Shown here: one piece after another, positions 52,481 through 60,896 of the stretch
Layout: the number at the start of each line of letters is the position of its first letter
Position numbering within the stretch: the stretch's first letter is position 1
From: Kribbella aluminosa
GTDB lineage: Bacteria; Actinomycetota; Actinomycetes; Propionibacteriales; Kribbellaceae
Direction of reading: 5' to 3'
Length of the DNA: 64,000 nt
Assembly (NCBI RefSeq): GCF_017876295.1
Contig: NZ_JAGINT010000002.1
Span: 2,728,001 to 2,792,000 of the forward strand
Notes under the pieces: generated by a model
What the model was told of the DNA's origin: nothing
The model's input: only the letters and a program-made list of their open reading frames with translations
Database searches by the model: none
Made by a program: the position numbers and the translations under genes

Positions 52481-52674
52481 TCCAGCTGAGATTGATCATC
52501 ATTTGTCGATGGTGCGCGAAAACTCTTACAGGTAACGGATTCCGCGGCTGCTTGTTGCGCATAAGTTCTCATCGGCAACCATCCTCTCGCGCTGATTGAG
52601 GTGCGTAAAGAGGTGCGTCGGGGACGGACCTGTCGAAGAAGGGCGTCGTGGCGATCAGCGGGGTGACCTGTTGT

Positions 52675-53574
52675 TCAGGTCCACCGGGCGTTGTCTGGAT
52701 CCCAGGCCTTGCCTCGGGCCTCGCCGCTGATGAGTGGGTCGGCGAAGGCTGTGATCACGGCGACTGCATCCGCGAACCTAGGTGGGTAGCCGGTGGCGGC
52801 TGGGCCCTGACGTCGTAGCCATGCGGTGTAGGAGGGCTGTCGTCGCTGGGCGAGGTCGGTGATGCTGGAGCTGAGTGGTCGCAAGGTGATCTGTCGGTGG
52901 GCTGCTGTGGCGTCGAGAGCTGTGGATACTTCGTCGGCGCGGAGGGTGTTGGCGCGTAGCAGGCGGTAGAGGTCGCCGTAGTCGCGGTCGCGGGTGTTGA
53001 GGTCGCCGAGTTCAATGGCGGTGGAGAGTTTCTCGGCGATGACGGTGGCGAGTGGGTAGCCGAGGATGGTGAAGGTCTCGGCCTCGAGGAGTTGTTGGTA
53101 TGCGATGAGTTGGGGCTCGGGGGTGATGGGGTCGCCGAGGCTGACGTCGAGTTGGAGTTTGAGTTGGGCTCGGGCGATTGAGGCGGGCATGACGAGTCGG
53201 AGTCCGTGGTAGCGGCCGTCGTCTCGAATCGGCGTGGTTCTGAGGCTTGCGCCGTCGAACGTGACGCCGTCGTCGACTTCGGTCGCGGCGATCGTCCTGA
53301 TTCGGCGGATGATCTCGGTGTCCTCGCCGGCGAAGTCTTGCCCGAGTATGTCGATGTCGCGGGTCGTGCGGCGGGCGCCGAACTGGGCGAGGAGTAGTCC
53401 GCCTTTGAGGACGAAGTGTTCGCGGCTGGCTGGTGATGTGGCGAGCCGGTAGAGGAATCGTTCGAGGACGTACTCGACCATGACTTCGTCGGTGGCGCGC
53501 CGTTGTCGGCGCGCTGAGTTCCGCAAGTCGTTGTAGATGCGGCCGGCAGTGGTGTCGCGGGCTGGGTTGACCAT
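52675..53574 (-). CDS. abiEii: AbiEii-type nucleotidyltransferase toxin
   Basis: A 299-residue protein of the AbiEii/MenT group. Key sequences are HFVLKGGLLLAQFGARRTTR followed by DIDILG (the K-G-G and G..R-x-x-x-DiD nucleotidyltransferase motif) at residues about 58-81, and LATVIAEKLSTAIELGDLNT followed by RDRDYGDLYRLL. Known relatives add nucleotides to tRNA acceptor ends and stop growth, giving phage abortive infection. Its ATG overlaps the stop of the antitoxin gene (TGATG), the normal arrangement of this type IV toxin-antitoxin pair. Confidence 0.92.
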   Translation of the reverse strand: MVNPARDTTAGRIYNDLRNSARRQRRATDEVMVEYVLERFLYRLATSPASREHFVLKGGLLLAQFGARRTTRDIDILGQDFAGEDTEIIRRIRTIAATEVDDGVTFDGASLRTTPIRDDGRYHGLRLVMPASIARAQLKLQLDVSLGDPITPEPQLIAYQQLLEAETFTILGYPLATVIAEKLSTAIELGDLNTRDRDYGDLYRLLRANTLRADEVSTALDATAAHRQITLRPLSSSITDLAQRRQPSYTAWLRRQGPAATGYPPRFADAVAVITAFADPLISGEARGKAWDPDNARWT

Positions 53575-54188
53575 CAGGCGAGCACCGCTTCGACAGCTGG
53601 CCGGATGACGGAGAGGGCATGCAGTTCACGCGCGATGCGTTGGAGATTCGCGACGCCGTCAGGCCCACTGGTTCGCAGGTACCGGCCGAGTGCCGCCAGG
53701 GCCAGTGTGTGGCCGACGCGGTTGCGGTGGCGCATGGCATCGACCACGCTGCGGGCTGCGTCGTACACCGGCACGAACTCGCCCGGTGCCGCCTCGTACT
53801 GCTCGATGTTGAGGTCGAAGGTCATGGCCGCGTACTGCGCGACGACGATGGGTGGGTACGAGATCGCCGGACGCCGGGCGCCACGCGGTACAGCGATGTG
53901 TACGGCGGCCGGTATGTCGTCGATCAGATCGTGCAGCGCGAGCGCGGACTCGCCGCAGACCACTGCACCCGACGCCCGTGCGTGGACAGCCAGCAGATCG
54001 AGGTGCGCAGTCTCGGGGGCGTCGGACCGCCGGTAGACACCGCGCGAGAGTTCAATCGCGGCCCCCTCGCTGACCAGCGTCGCCAGATCCCGTGATGGCA
54101 GGCCGGCCCGGCGTGCCTGCGCCGTGCTGAACGTGGGCGGCAGCAGTGCCAGCCGTTGGCGTGTGCGAGGTGACTCCAAGGGCGTCAT
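53574..54188 (-). CDS. abiEi: AbiEi-type antitoxin and autorepressor
   Basis: A 204-residue protein with an N-terminal winged helix (FSTAQARRAGLPSRDLATLV, SEGAAIELSRGVYRR) and the AbiEi C-terminal domain (VVCGESALALHDLIDDIPAA; VHIAVPRGARRP; VYDAARSVVDAMRHRNRVG). It counters AbiEii and represses its own promoter. The ATG at 54188 is used; a second in-frame ATG lies four codons upstream at 54200. An inverted repeat covers the start region. Confidence 0.9.
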   Translation of the reverse strand: MTPLESPRTRQRLALLPPTFSTAQARRAGLPSRDLATLVSEGAAIELSRGVYRRSDAPETAHLDLLAVHARASGAVVCGESALALHDLIDDIPAAVHIAVPRGARRPAISYPPIVVAQYAAMTFDLNIEQYEAAPGEFVPVYDAARSVVDAMRHRNRVGHTLALAALGRYLRTSGPDGVANLQRIARELHALSVIRPAVEAVLA

Positions 54189-54237
54189 GTACCAAATCAT
54201 ACCCCATGAGACTATTAAGGGGGACGATTTGATACAT
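54187..54237. promoter_or_regulatory. Inverted-repeat operator of the AbiE pair
   Basis: ATGTACCAAATCATACCCC (54187-54205) and GGGGGACGATTTGATACAT (54219-54237) match in 16 of 19 positions as inverted repeats. AbiEi proteins are known to bind two inverted repeats at their own promoter, and the place fits. The next 185 bases, up to the jetD end, hold nothing I can support. Confidence 0.7.
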
Positions 54238-54422
54238 GCTTCGGATCTCCGGTCAGAACCGATCAGCTGATGTGGCTCACGAGGATTGGCGCACCGCGAC
54301 GGCCGACGCAGCTCGTCACGACGGATCTACGTCCAGCCGGACGGAGGTACCAGTTGAGGCATCCAGGGAAGCCAGGAAGGGTGTTCGGCCCGAGCTTCTT
54401 GTGGTTCATGGGCGACGCTGTC

Positions 54423-55637
54423 TCACGGTGCAACTGCTGATGACAGGTCGGCGAGTAGATCGTCTAGTAGGGCCTCTTCATGGACGGCCTGGGCTAAGTG
54501 GTCGATCGCCGACCGCAGGTCTGGGTGATGGCCGGGCTTGGTGCCGTTGGCGGCGTGACGGAGGTAGGTGGCGACATCGAAGCGCCACATTTCTGCGGCC
54601 GGTGCCACGGACACGAGTTGTTTGACGACTACTAGGCCCGCATGGTCGAAATCCGCCCGGATGCTCAGTGGTATGTCGGCAGCAGCCAGCCCGGCGACCA
54701 GGTCGAGAGCTGCCGTGGTCGGCACACCGTCGGTGCAGATCAGCGGTGGACAGTCGGCTCCGAGCCGATCCGCAGCCGCCTCGGCGACTGTCGGATTCTC
54801 GCAGACAAAGGCTGGTCCACCCACTGCCCTCCAGCCGCCACGCAACGAGCGTAGGGACAGCCAAACCGGTTCGCCAACGGAGGCGGAGCACAAGCGGACG
54901 GCGTGTGCGTTTCCTTCCAGTGCGAGATTCACTGCGAGGACTCGAGACGAGACCTCGTCGCAGAGTACGCCGACCGCCGCCCACGCCAGCCGCCAGATCC
55001 GGCCGGCCCGCCCCGGTCGCGCCAGTCCATGGGCCGTCGCCGCCAGTCGTGCTACAAGCTTTCCGAGCAGCTGGTCTGCGTCCAGTGCGTGTGCGTCGCC
55101 AAGGAGAACACTGGCAAGTTGCGCATGCCGAATCGGTGGTGTGGTTGCGTCAGGCAACTGTATCCAGATCGCGCTCACCTCCCGGACAACCCCGAGGCGG
55201 TCTCCGGTGCCGGCCGCCGGCAGGATCGGCTCGTCGGCCAGCCAGTCGCGAGCGACCTGCGGCGGCACTCCGGCCCAGATCAATTCGGCCTCGGCGGACT
55301 CGTCCTCAGCCAGAGCCCGTTCGCTTTCCATCCGCCGTACGTCGGCGTCGAGCTCGACTTCGCCGTACAGCGCCTCGACGAGCCGACGGACCGTCATCCC
55401 GTGTTCGGCCAGTCGCGCGGCGACGTCACGGAGCTGAACCGGCCGGCCGGAGAGCGCCCAGCTGTTGCCCAGGAGCCTTCCCACCTCCTGTCGCTGGCTC
55501 GATGAGAGCGCCAGCGCACCGAGGCGGCCGTTCTCGGTGTCGTGCCCACGGCGCGCTCGGTTCTGTACGGCGCGGAGAACCGTTGCCGGTCCGTCGAGCT
55601 CGGACCATTGCCGGATTCCTTCTGGTACGCCGCTCAT
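54423..55637 (-). CDS. jetD: Wadjet type III nuclease subunit JetD (TIGR02679-like)
   Basis: A 404-residue protein, last of the operon. The N-terminal part binds DNA; the C-terminal DUF2399/Toprim-like part has the acidic residues Glu in VCENPTVAEAA (about residue 277) and Asp-x-Asp in RADFDHAG (about residue 329), the metal site that cuts DNA in Wadjet. The ATG at 55637 overlaps the jetC stop (ATGA); a longer open frame upstream is an overlap artefact. Wadjet recognises and cuts small closed-circular plasmids after loop extrusion by JetABC. Confidence 0.92.
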   Translation of the reverse strand: MSGVPEGIRQWSELDGPATVLRAVQNRARRGHDTENGRLGALALSSSQRQEVGRLLGNSWALSGRPVQLRDVAARLAEHGMTVRRLVEALYGEVELDADVRRMESERALAEDESAEAELIWAGVPPQVARDWLADEPILPAAGTGDRLGVVREVSAIWIQLPDATTPPIRHAQLASVLLGDAHALDADQLLGKLVARLAATAHGLARPGRAGRIWRLAWAAVGVLCDEVSSRVLAVNLALEGNAHAVRLCSASVGEPVWLSLRSLRGGWRAVGGPAFVCENPTVAEAAADRLGADCPPLICTDGVPTTAALDLVAGLAAADIPLSIRADFDHAGLVVVKQLVSVAPAAEMWRFDVATYLRHAANGTKPGHHPDLRSAIDHLAQAVHEEALLDDLLADLSSAVAP

Positions 55638-58600
55638 TCGGCGCCTGCAACCGCGATCGGCAGCGCTTGCTCGACCTGAGTCAGGTTCTTGCCCAGCCAG
55701 AGATAGCTGTCGACATCCACGCCCGGCAGGAGCTTGTCGCGAGCCAGGTCGTAGATGGCGACGGCCGGCACCGTACGGTACGTGCACCATTCGTCGTGGG
55801 CGGTCAACATGATGTCGAGGTCGAATTCCACGGTGAGGCCCATGAACGACTCCTTGACGGACGCATCGACACCGGTCATTGCTTCGTCGAGCCAGATCCA
55901 TCGTGGCGCTCCGCGGCCGGCCGCGTTGTAGGCGACGACCGCTGCGGCGAACAGCGGCTGAGACAGCAGGACTACCTTTTCGCCGCCGGACTTGGAGCCG
56001 TGACTCGCATTGTCGAAACGGCGCCACACGCCTCCGTCGCCGCCCCGGAACTGCAACTCGATGCGCAACCACCGACGGTAGTCGAGCGCACTCGCCAGTT
56101 GTTCCTTCCAGTCGCTCGCGCCCCCGGCCTTTGCGTCGGCCCGGGCCGCATCGATCTTTCGGGACAGGAAGTTGCGTACCTGTTCCTGACGATCCGCGCC
56201 GAGTTGAGCGTATCCGTGGCCGAGTGCCTTGACCACGACCACCGCCTCCGGATCGGCCGGGTCGGGCACTCGCTCCAGCCGAACGACGTGCCCCTGTCCC
56301 GTCGGATGCTTCGCGAGTTGCCGGTTGATGTCGAGGAAGGTGCCCTCGGCGTAATCGAGCCGCTCCTTCAGGTACTCGATGAAGTTGGACTCCAGCAGGG
56401 TTCCCAGGACATCGCGTTGCTCGGTGTTATAGCGGTCCTCCAGCTCCTGGACGGCGGCGGCCAGCGCGTTGCTGGCCGGCTGGGGAGCCTGCCATCCGTG
56501 CGTTGCATCAGTGAGCACCAACACGAGCGGAACCGGTCCGTCGTCGTCGATCCGCATGTCACGCGTCGGAAGTAGCTGCTGCCGGAGTTCCTGAAGGCTG
56601 GTCAGGCACCTCCGCCACGCTCGTTCCTCGGCGGCGGGCTCGGTCACGTCCCGCAACGCCCGCCGTGCAGCCCGTGCGCTCTCCCGGCCGGTCTCGACCA
56701 CGCGCCTGTCGGGCGCCGAAAGGTCTAGTGGCCCGAGCAGGTCCGCGTCGACCACCGCCCACCAGGCGGTTAGCGCTTCGTTACGGGCGGTCTCGGCTGC
56801 GACGCGGCGCTCCTCATGCTGGGCGAGTACCGCCGTTGCGGAGGCGACGGTGACACGCGCCTCGGTCAACTCGTTGCCCAAGCGCGTCATCGAAGTGCCG
56901 AGCTGAGTGAGGCGCTCGGCCAAGCGGTCTGCTCTGCCCAACATGTCGTGATGATCCGACTGCAGGGTCGTTTCCGCGATCGTGAGCTGGATACGGACCT
57001 GCCGTTGCTCCGTCGTCAGTCTCTCCAGCTCCCGAACGACCTCCTCCAACTCGATACCGCGGTCCTCCGCTGTGGTCTCGGCGGCGTGGAGCGCATCTTG
57101 CCGCGACTTGTTCAACTCGATCAGTGCGGACAGTTCCAGCACCGCCTGGCGGCAATGGTTCAGCGCCCGGCTGTAACTTTGCAGACCCTCCATGGGGAAC
57201 TCGAAACGAGCGGCATGTTCGGCGAGGCCTGCCCGCTTGTCGTCTGCCTCGGCCTGGATCGTGCCGTGCCGGGCGACCTCTGTTGCGTGCTCCCGCTCCG
57301 CGTGGCCCGACAAGTCCGTGCTGACCGCGAACGTGCGAGCAGCCTCGATGACTGGCCGCTCGGACGGCACTGCGGCGTATTCGGTCTCGAGGAGGTCCAG
57401 TTGGCTCGCGAGGAGGATGAGTTCGGCCTCGATGAGGGTCAAATCCTCGTCAACCCAACGTAGTTCGGCGCCGGCCGCGTCGATGGCCCGGAGACGGGCC
57501 GCCTCGCGCGCTGCGATTCCGAGGTACGACGCGCTCTGCGCGGGCGCGGCTCGCCCGGTCAGGGAACCGACTGACCAGCAGCCATCGCGGCTCAGCCAAC
57601 TCCCGTCCTCCGGAGCGGATGCTCGATCGGCGAACCAGCCGAACCCGGCGAGTAAGGCCGCGACCACGTCCACCGGCACACCGTCAGCGGAAGCTGGTTC
57701 GAGCACGTCGTTCAGGCTCGCACCGGGCACTGCTCGCGGCCGCAGCTGGACGTCGAAGGGTTCGTTGCCATCAGCATCGACCAGCAAGCCGGACGGCGTG
57801 ACCCAGGCATCGAGGATCCCGGCGGCAGCGAGCGCAGCCTCCAGAACGTCGAGGTCAGTTGGAGCCAGCACGTCCCGGGGGTTCACACACTTCCAGAACG
57901 GCGCACCTCGGCCGGCCGACGTGTCCGGACGGTCGCGACGACTCCACGTCACCGGCTTCGGCGGCGGGTTCTCGGAGATCGATCGCAGGCGATCGATGTC
58001 TGCTTCGAGTCGCGACTTCTCGGCCCGCAGCGGCTCTCGGCGGGCTTCGGCCACCGCGATCCGCCGCTGCAACTGCTCTCGGTGCCCGTCGAAATGCTGC
58101 CGGACCGCAGCGCGTGGCGATGTGGTCGATGAACCTACTGTGGTCAACTCGGCGACCAGGTCACACCAGTGTTCGACCTGCTCATCCGTCGTCGGGGCGG
58201 CTGTCAAACTGCGGGCCCATTTCCGCAAGTTCACGCGCAGGTCGTCGACGGCGGTCTCCAATTGCGCCAGCCGCTCCCCGGCCTCCGATGCCGCCTCGTC
58301 GCGACGTGCGGCGTACCGAGCGACGCGTCTTTGCGATGCCTCGGCTTCGGCAACTGCTCTCCCGAGGTCGGCATGCAACTGCTCATGGTGCTCGAATCGC
58401 TCGAACCTTCTGTCGATCGCGACCCGCAGACCGGCGATGTCCAGGTCCGGCAGGTGCCGCTCGGTCGCAGCGGCGAGGCCGACCTGCGCGGCGAGTTCCG
58501 TCAGAGTTCTAGCCTGCGTGGACTGTCGCTCGGCCACCGCCGCGGCCTCGGTCAGGGCGGCGGTGACGACCGCCTGCGACTGCTCCACAGCTAGGACCGA

Positions 58601-59776
58601 TTTGCTGTGCCGCTCGTTCACACTCCCGCGGTGCTGGGCCACGGTTGCCAACGCACTGCGAAGGGTTTCGACTCGGCCCGCCGCAGCTACCGCATCGGTG
58701 TACGCCTGCGATTTCAGCAGCTCGCGATATTCGACCTCGCGGTCGTCCCGGTCGATGCGCACCCTTTCGAGCTCACTCGTCACTTGACCGACTTGCCGCG
58801 TGGCTTCGGTGAGCTCGCCGTCAGCGCGGTTCTTGAGATCCGTGGTTCGTTCGAGTTGGCTGGTGGTTCGTGACAGTTCGTCGGCCCGCGAGCGGACGAC
58901 GATCGAGGCCCATGGCTTCCACGCATGGCTGGTGTAGTACGCCAGTGCATGGGCGGCCTGCTTGGTGGTGTCGACCTTGGAGCGGAGTTGGTCGAGCCGA
59001 TCCCACCCGTCGGCGAGGTTGTCGATCTCCTCGGCTGCGATCGGCGGCAGGGCGTCTCGCAGGGTGTCGGCGAGACTCGCCGGGTTCAGACGTTCGCCCA
59101 ACTTCGGTTTCCGGAGTTGCTTGAGCAATTCGGTCAGGTTGTTGTAGGCGTCGATCTCCATGCCGAACAGCTCACGCGCCAGGTGCGCACGGTACTGTGT
59201 CGCGCTCTTGTAGACCTGTATTCCGGGAAGCTTCTTCAGTTCCGTTTCGTCGAGCGGCCGTCCAGAGTGGGTCAGCTCCAGCGCACTGCCGATCCGATGC
59301 CGAGTGACCAATTGCCAGGTCTGCACCGGCGCGGTTCCGGTCCCACGGCGCGCGCTGGCGCCGAGACCGCAGGTGAAGTACTCCGCCTCGCCGTGATCGC
59401 CGATCCGCCCGAACTCCGCCCACGCGTAACCAAGTCCGGCGTCCCTCAGCTCCCGTGGATCGTCGGCCTCACCTGTGGGCAGCAGGTTGAACCGCATGGT
59501 GCGATGTTGCGAACCGAATGGATCCAGAATTGATGCGCCGATCTCACCGCGCATCAGCATCAAGGTCGTGAGCTCGAGAACCTTGGTCTTGCCCGCGCCG
59601 TTCCCGCCGCGCAGCACCAGGCGCCCGTCGGCGAACCAGAACTCGGCCTCGTCGTACTCCCAGAGATTGACGATTCCGACGCGCAGCGGCTGCCAGCGGG
59701 TCAGCTGCGCGGTCGGCAGGCCACCGGTCCGTGCGGCGTCGAGCCAGGCCTCGCCGTCGACGCGTGCATCAGTCAT
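55634..59776 (-). CDS. jetC: Wadjet type III SMC-like ATPase JetC (TIGR02680-like)
   Basis: A 1380-residue SMC/MukB-like protein. Walker A is GGNGAGKT at residues 57-64; long coiled coils rich in Arg, Glu, Ala and Leu fill residues about 290-1100 around a hinge-like middle; the ABC signature SKSGGEK is near residue 1264 and Walker B PRWIWLDEAMTGVD near residue 1294. Length and layout fit TIGR02680. It drives ATP-dependent loop extrusion on plasmid DNA. It overlaps jetB by eight bases and jetD by four, so translation of all three is coupled. Confidence 0.95.
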   Translation of the reverse strand: MTDARVDGEAWLDAARTGGLPTAQLTRWQPLRVGIVNLWEYDEAEFWFADGRLVLRGGNGAGKTKVLELTTLMLMRGEIGASILDPFGSQHRTMRFNLLPTGEADDPRELRDAGLGYAWAEFGRIGDHGEAEYFTCGLGASARRGTGTAPVQTWQLVTRHRIGSALELTHSGRPLDETELKKLPGIQVYKSATQYRAHLARELFGMEIDAYNNLTELLKQLRKPKLGERLNPASLADTLRDALPPIAAEEIDNLADGWDRLDQLRSKVDTTKQAAHALAYYTSHAWKPWASIVVRSRADELSRTTSQLERTTDLKNRADGELTEATRQVGQVTSELERVRIDRDDREVEYRELLKSQAYTDAVAAAGRVETLRSALATVAQHRGSVNERHSKSVLAVEQSQAVVTAALTEAAAVAERQSTQARTLTELAAQVGLAAATERHLPDLDIAGLRVAIDRRFERFEHHEQLHADLGRAVAEAEASQRRVARYAARRDEAASEAGERLAQLETAVDDLRVNLRKWARSLTAAPTTDEQVEHWCDLVAELTTVGSSTTSPRAAVRQHFDGHREQLQRRIAVAEARREPLRAEKSRLEADIDRLRSISENPPPKPVTWSRRDRPDTSAGRGAPFWKCVNPRDVLAPTDLDVLEAALAAAGILDAWVTPSGLLVDADGNEPFDVQLRPRAVPGASLNDVLEPASADGVPVDVVAALLAGFGWFADRASAPEDGSWLSRDGCWSVGSLTGRAAPAQSASYLGIAAREAARLRAIDAAGAELRWVDEDLTLIEAELILLASQLDLLETEYAAVPSERPVIEAARTFAVSTDLSGHAEREHATEVARHGTIQAEADDKRAGLAEHAARFEFPMEGLQSYSRALNHCRQAVLELSALIELNKSRQDALHAAETTAEDRGIELEEVVRELERLTTEQRQVRIQLTIAETTLQSDHHDMLGRADRLAERLTQLGTSMTRLGNELTEARVTVASATAVLAQHEERRVAAETARNEALTAWWAVVDADLLGPLDLSAPDRRVVETGRESARAARRALRDVTEPAAEERAWRRCLTSLQELRQQLLPTRDMRIDDDGPVPLVLVLTDATHGWQAPQPASNALAAAVQELEDRYNTEQRDVLGTLLESNFIEYLKERLDYAEGTFLDINRQLAKHPTGQGHVVRLERVPDPADPEAVVVVKALGHGYAQLGADRQEQVRNFLSRKIDAARADAKAGGASDWKEQLASALDYRRWLRIELQFRGGDGGVWRRFDNASHGSKSGGEKVVLLSQPLFAAAVVAYNAAGRGAPRWIWLDEAMTGVDASVKESFMGLTVEFDLDIMLTAHDEWCTYRTVPAVAIYDLARDKLLPGVDVDSYLWLGKNLTQVEQALPIAVAGAE

Positions 59777-60896
59777 CGGTTCCTCCGTCGGATCGATCAG
59801 TTGTCTCTTGGACAGCGGGACCGCGATAACGTGCCGCCGCCGGTGTCAGATGAAACTCGCCCGGCGTCTCGGCCGGTCGCAGCAGATCGAGCGCCGCAAG
59901 CGTTTCGAGGGCACCGGCGGCCATCGCTCCCTGCACTGTTGTTCCTGCGGTCATCGCCGTCGGATACCGGTCGGCGATGTCGTCGGCGGCGAGCTCGATC
60001 CGGTCGCGTCCGAACGGCTTGCCGGTGCCGATGTCGCCCAGCAACTCGTCGAGGATCAGCAACGTGCAGAAGTCCGCGGCGCGCAGTCTGGGGAAGGGCA
60101 GGTCAGTGTGCTTGTCCTCGGTCACCACCAGCGCGATTCCCTCGGCGCGTTCCTCGGCGGTCCAGCCGGTCATCTCCTCGCACCAGGACAGGAGCCGCCG
60201 TCGCTGGTTCGTCAGGTACGCGCGCTCGTCGTCCGACAGGTCGGCGAAGTAGCAGACCGGTAGTTCGAGGAGCCGGCGAAGGACGCCGAACCTGGGGGAC
60301 TCCGCCTCTTGGCCGCCCGCGGAATCGAGCGCTGCATTCAAGCTGACCGGGTCGATCATCCGCAGCAACAGCTCACGTCGCACGTCGAAGGCATCGCCGA
60401 CCTTGTTGCGCTGCCGCGCCCAGTCATCGTTCTGATCGGTTGTTGCTACGCCGAGCGGTCGTAGGCCGCCCAGGTCCACCAGCACCTGGAGCCCCCGCAC
60501 GAACAGCACGCGTTCCGTATACCGATCGGGGTCGTAGGGCGTGACGCCGGTCTGCTCGCGGTCGGTCAAAACCCGGACCCGGTCGGAAAGCTCCTGAGTG
60601 CTCGTCACATCTTCCGCATCCTCGGCCGCGGCGGCGGTGAGTACTGCCAGGATCAGCGCGCGCCGCCCTGGCATGTCCGTCGGCCGCGGCGCGTGGACCT
60701 TGGCGTCGGTGGGAAGCCGGTACAGCCGAGCTGCGGATTCAGTCAGGAGCAGCCGGTAGCCGAGCCGGTTCACGAACCAGTCGGCCAGCGTGGAGCGATG
60801 CGCGAACACCAGCGGCCATAACTGCGGGCAGGCGTCGCGGGTGACGACCGAACACTGGAGCAGTCCGACGAACGCCTGTTGGAGGTCGCTGGTCAC
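59769..60896 (-). CDS. jetB: Wadjet type III KITE-like subunit JetB (TIGR02678-like)
   Basis: A 375-residue protein starting VTSDLQQAFVGLLQCSVVTR; GTG at 60896 overlaps the jetA stop (GTGA). It is rich in winged-helix-like segments (ELSDRVRVLTDREQ; RDRIELAADDIADRYPTAMT) and ends with a short charged tail. By gene order and size it is the MukE/KITE-type accessory subunit that, with JetA, closes the JetC ring. Confidence 0.92.
   Translation of the reverse strand: MTSDLQQAFVGLLQCSVVTRDACPQLWPLVFAHRSTLADWFVNRLGYRLLLTESAARLYRLPTDAKVHAPRPTDMPGRRALILAVLTAAAAEDAEDVTSTQELSDRVRVLTDREQTGVTPYDPDRYTERVLFVRGLQVLVDLGGLRPLGVATTDQNDDWARQRNKVGDAFDVRRELLLRMIDPVSLNAALDSAGGQEAESPRFGVLRRLLELPVCYFADLSDDERAYLTNQRRRLLSWCEEMTGWTAEERAEGIALVVTEDKHTDLPFPRLRAADFCTLLILDELLGDIGTGKPFGRDRIELAADDIADRYPTAMTAGTTVQGAMAAGALETLAALDLLRPAETPGEFHLTPAAARYRGPAVQETTDRSDGGTDD

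Noticed and set aside
52443..52620. A complete tRNA-Lys gene
   Set aside because: The sequence upstream of the T arm has no D arm, no anticodon arm with CTT and no 5' acceptor strand.
55638..56072. Upstream extension of jetD
   Set aside because: The extension is an out-of-frame reading of jetC; the ATGA overlap at 55637 is the clear start.
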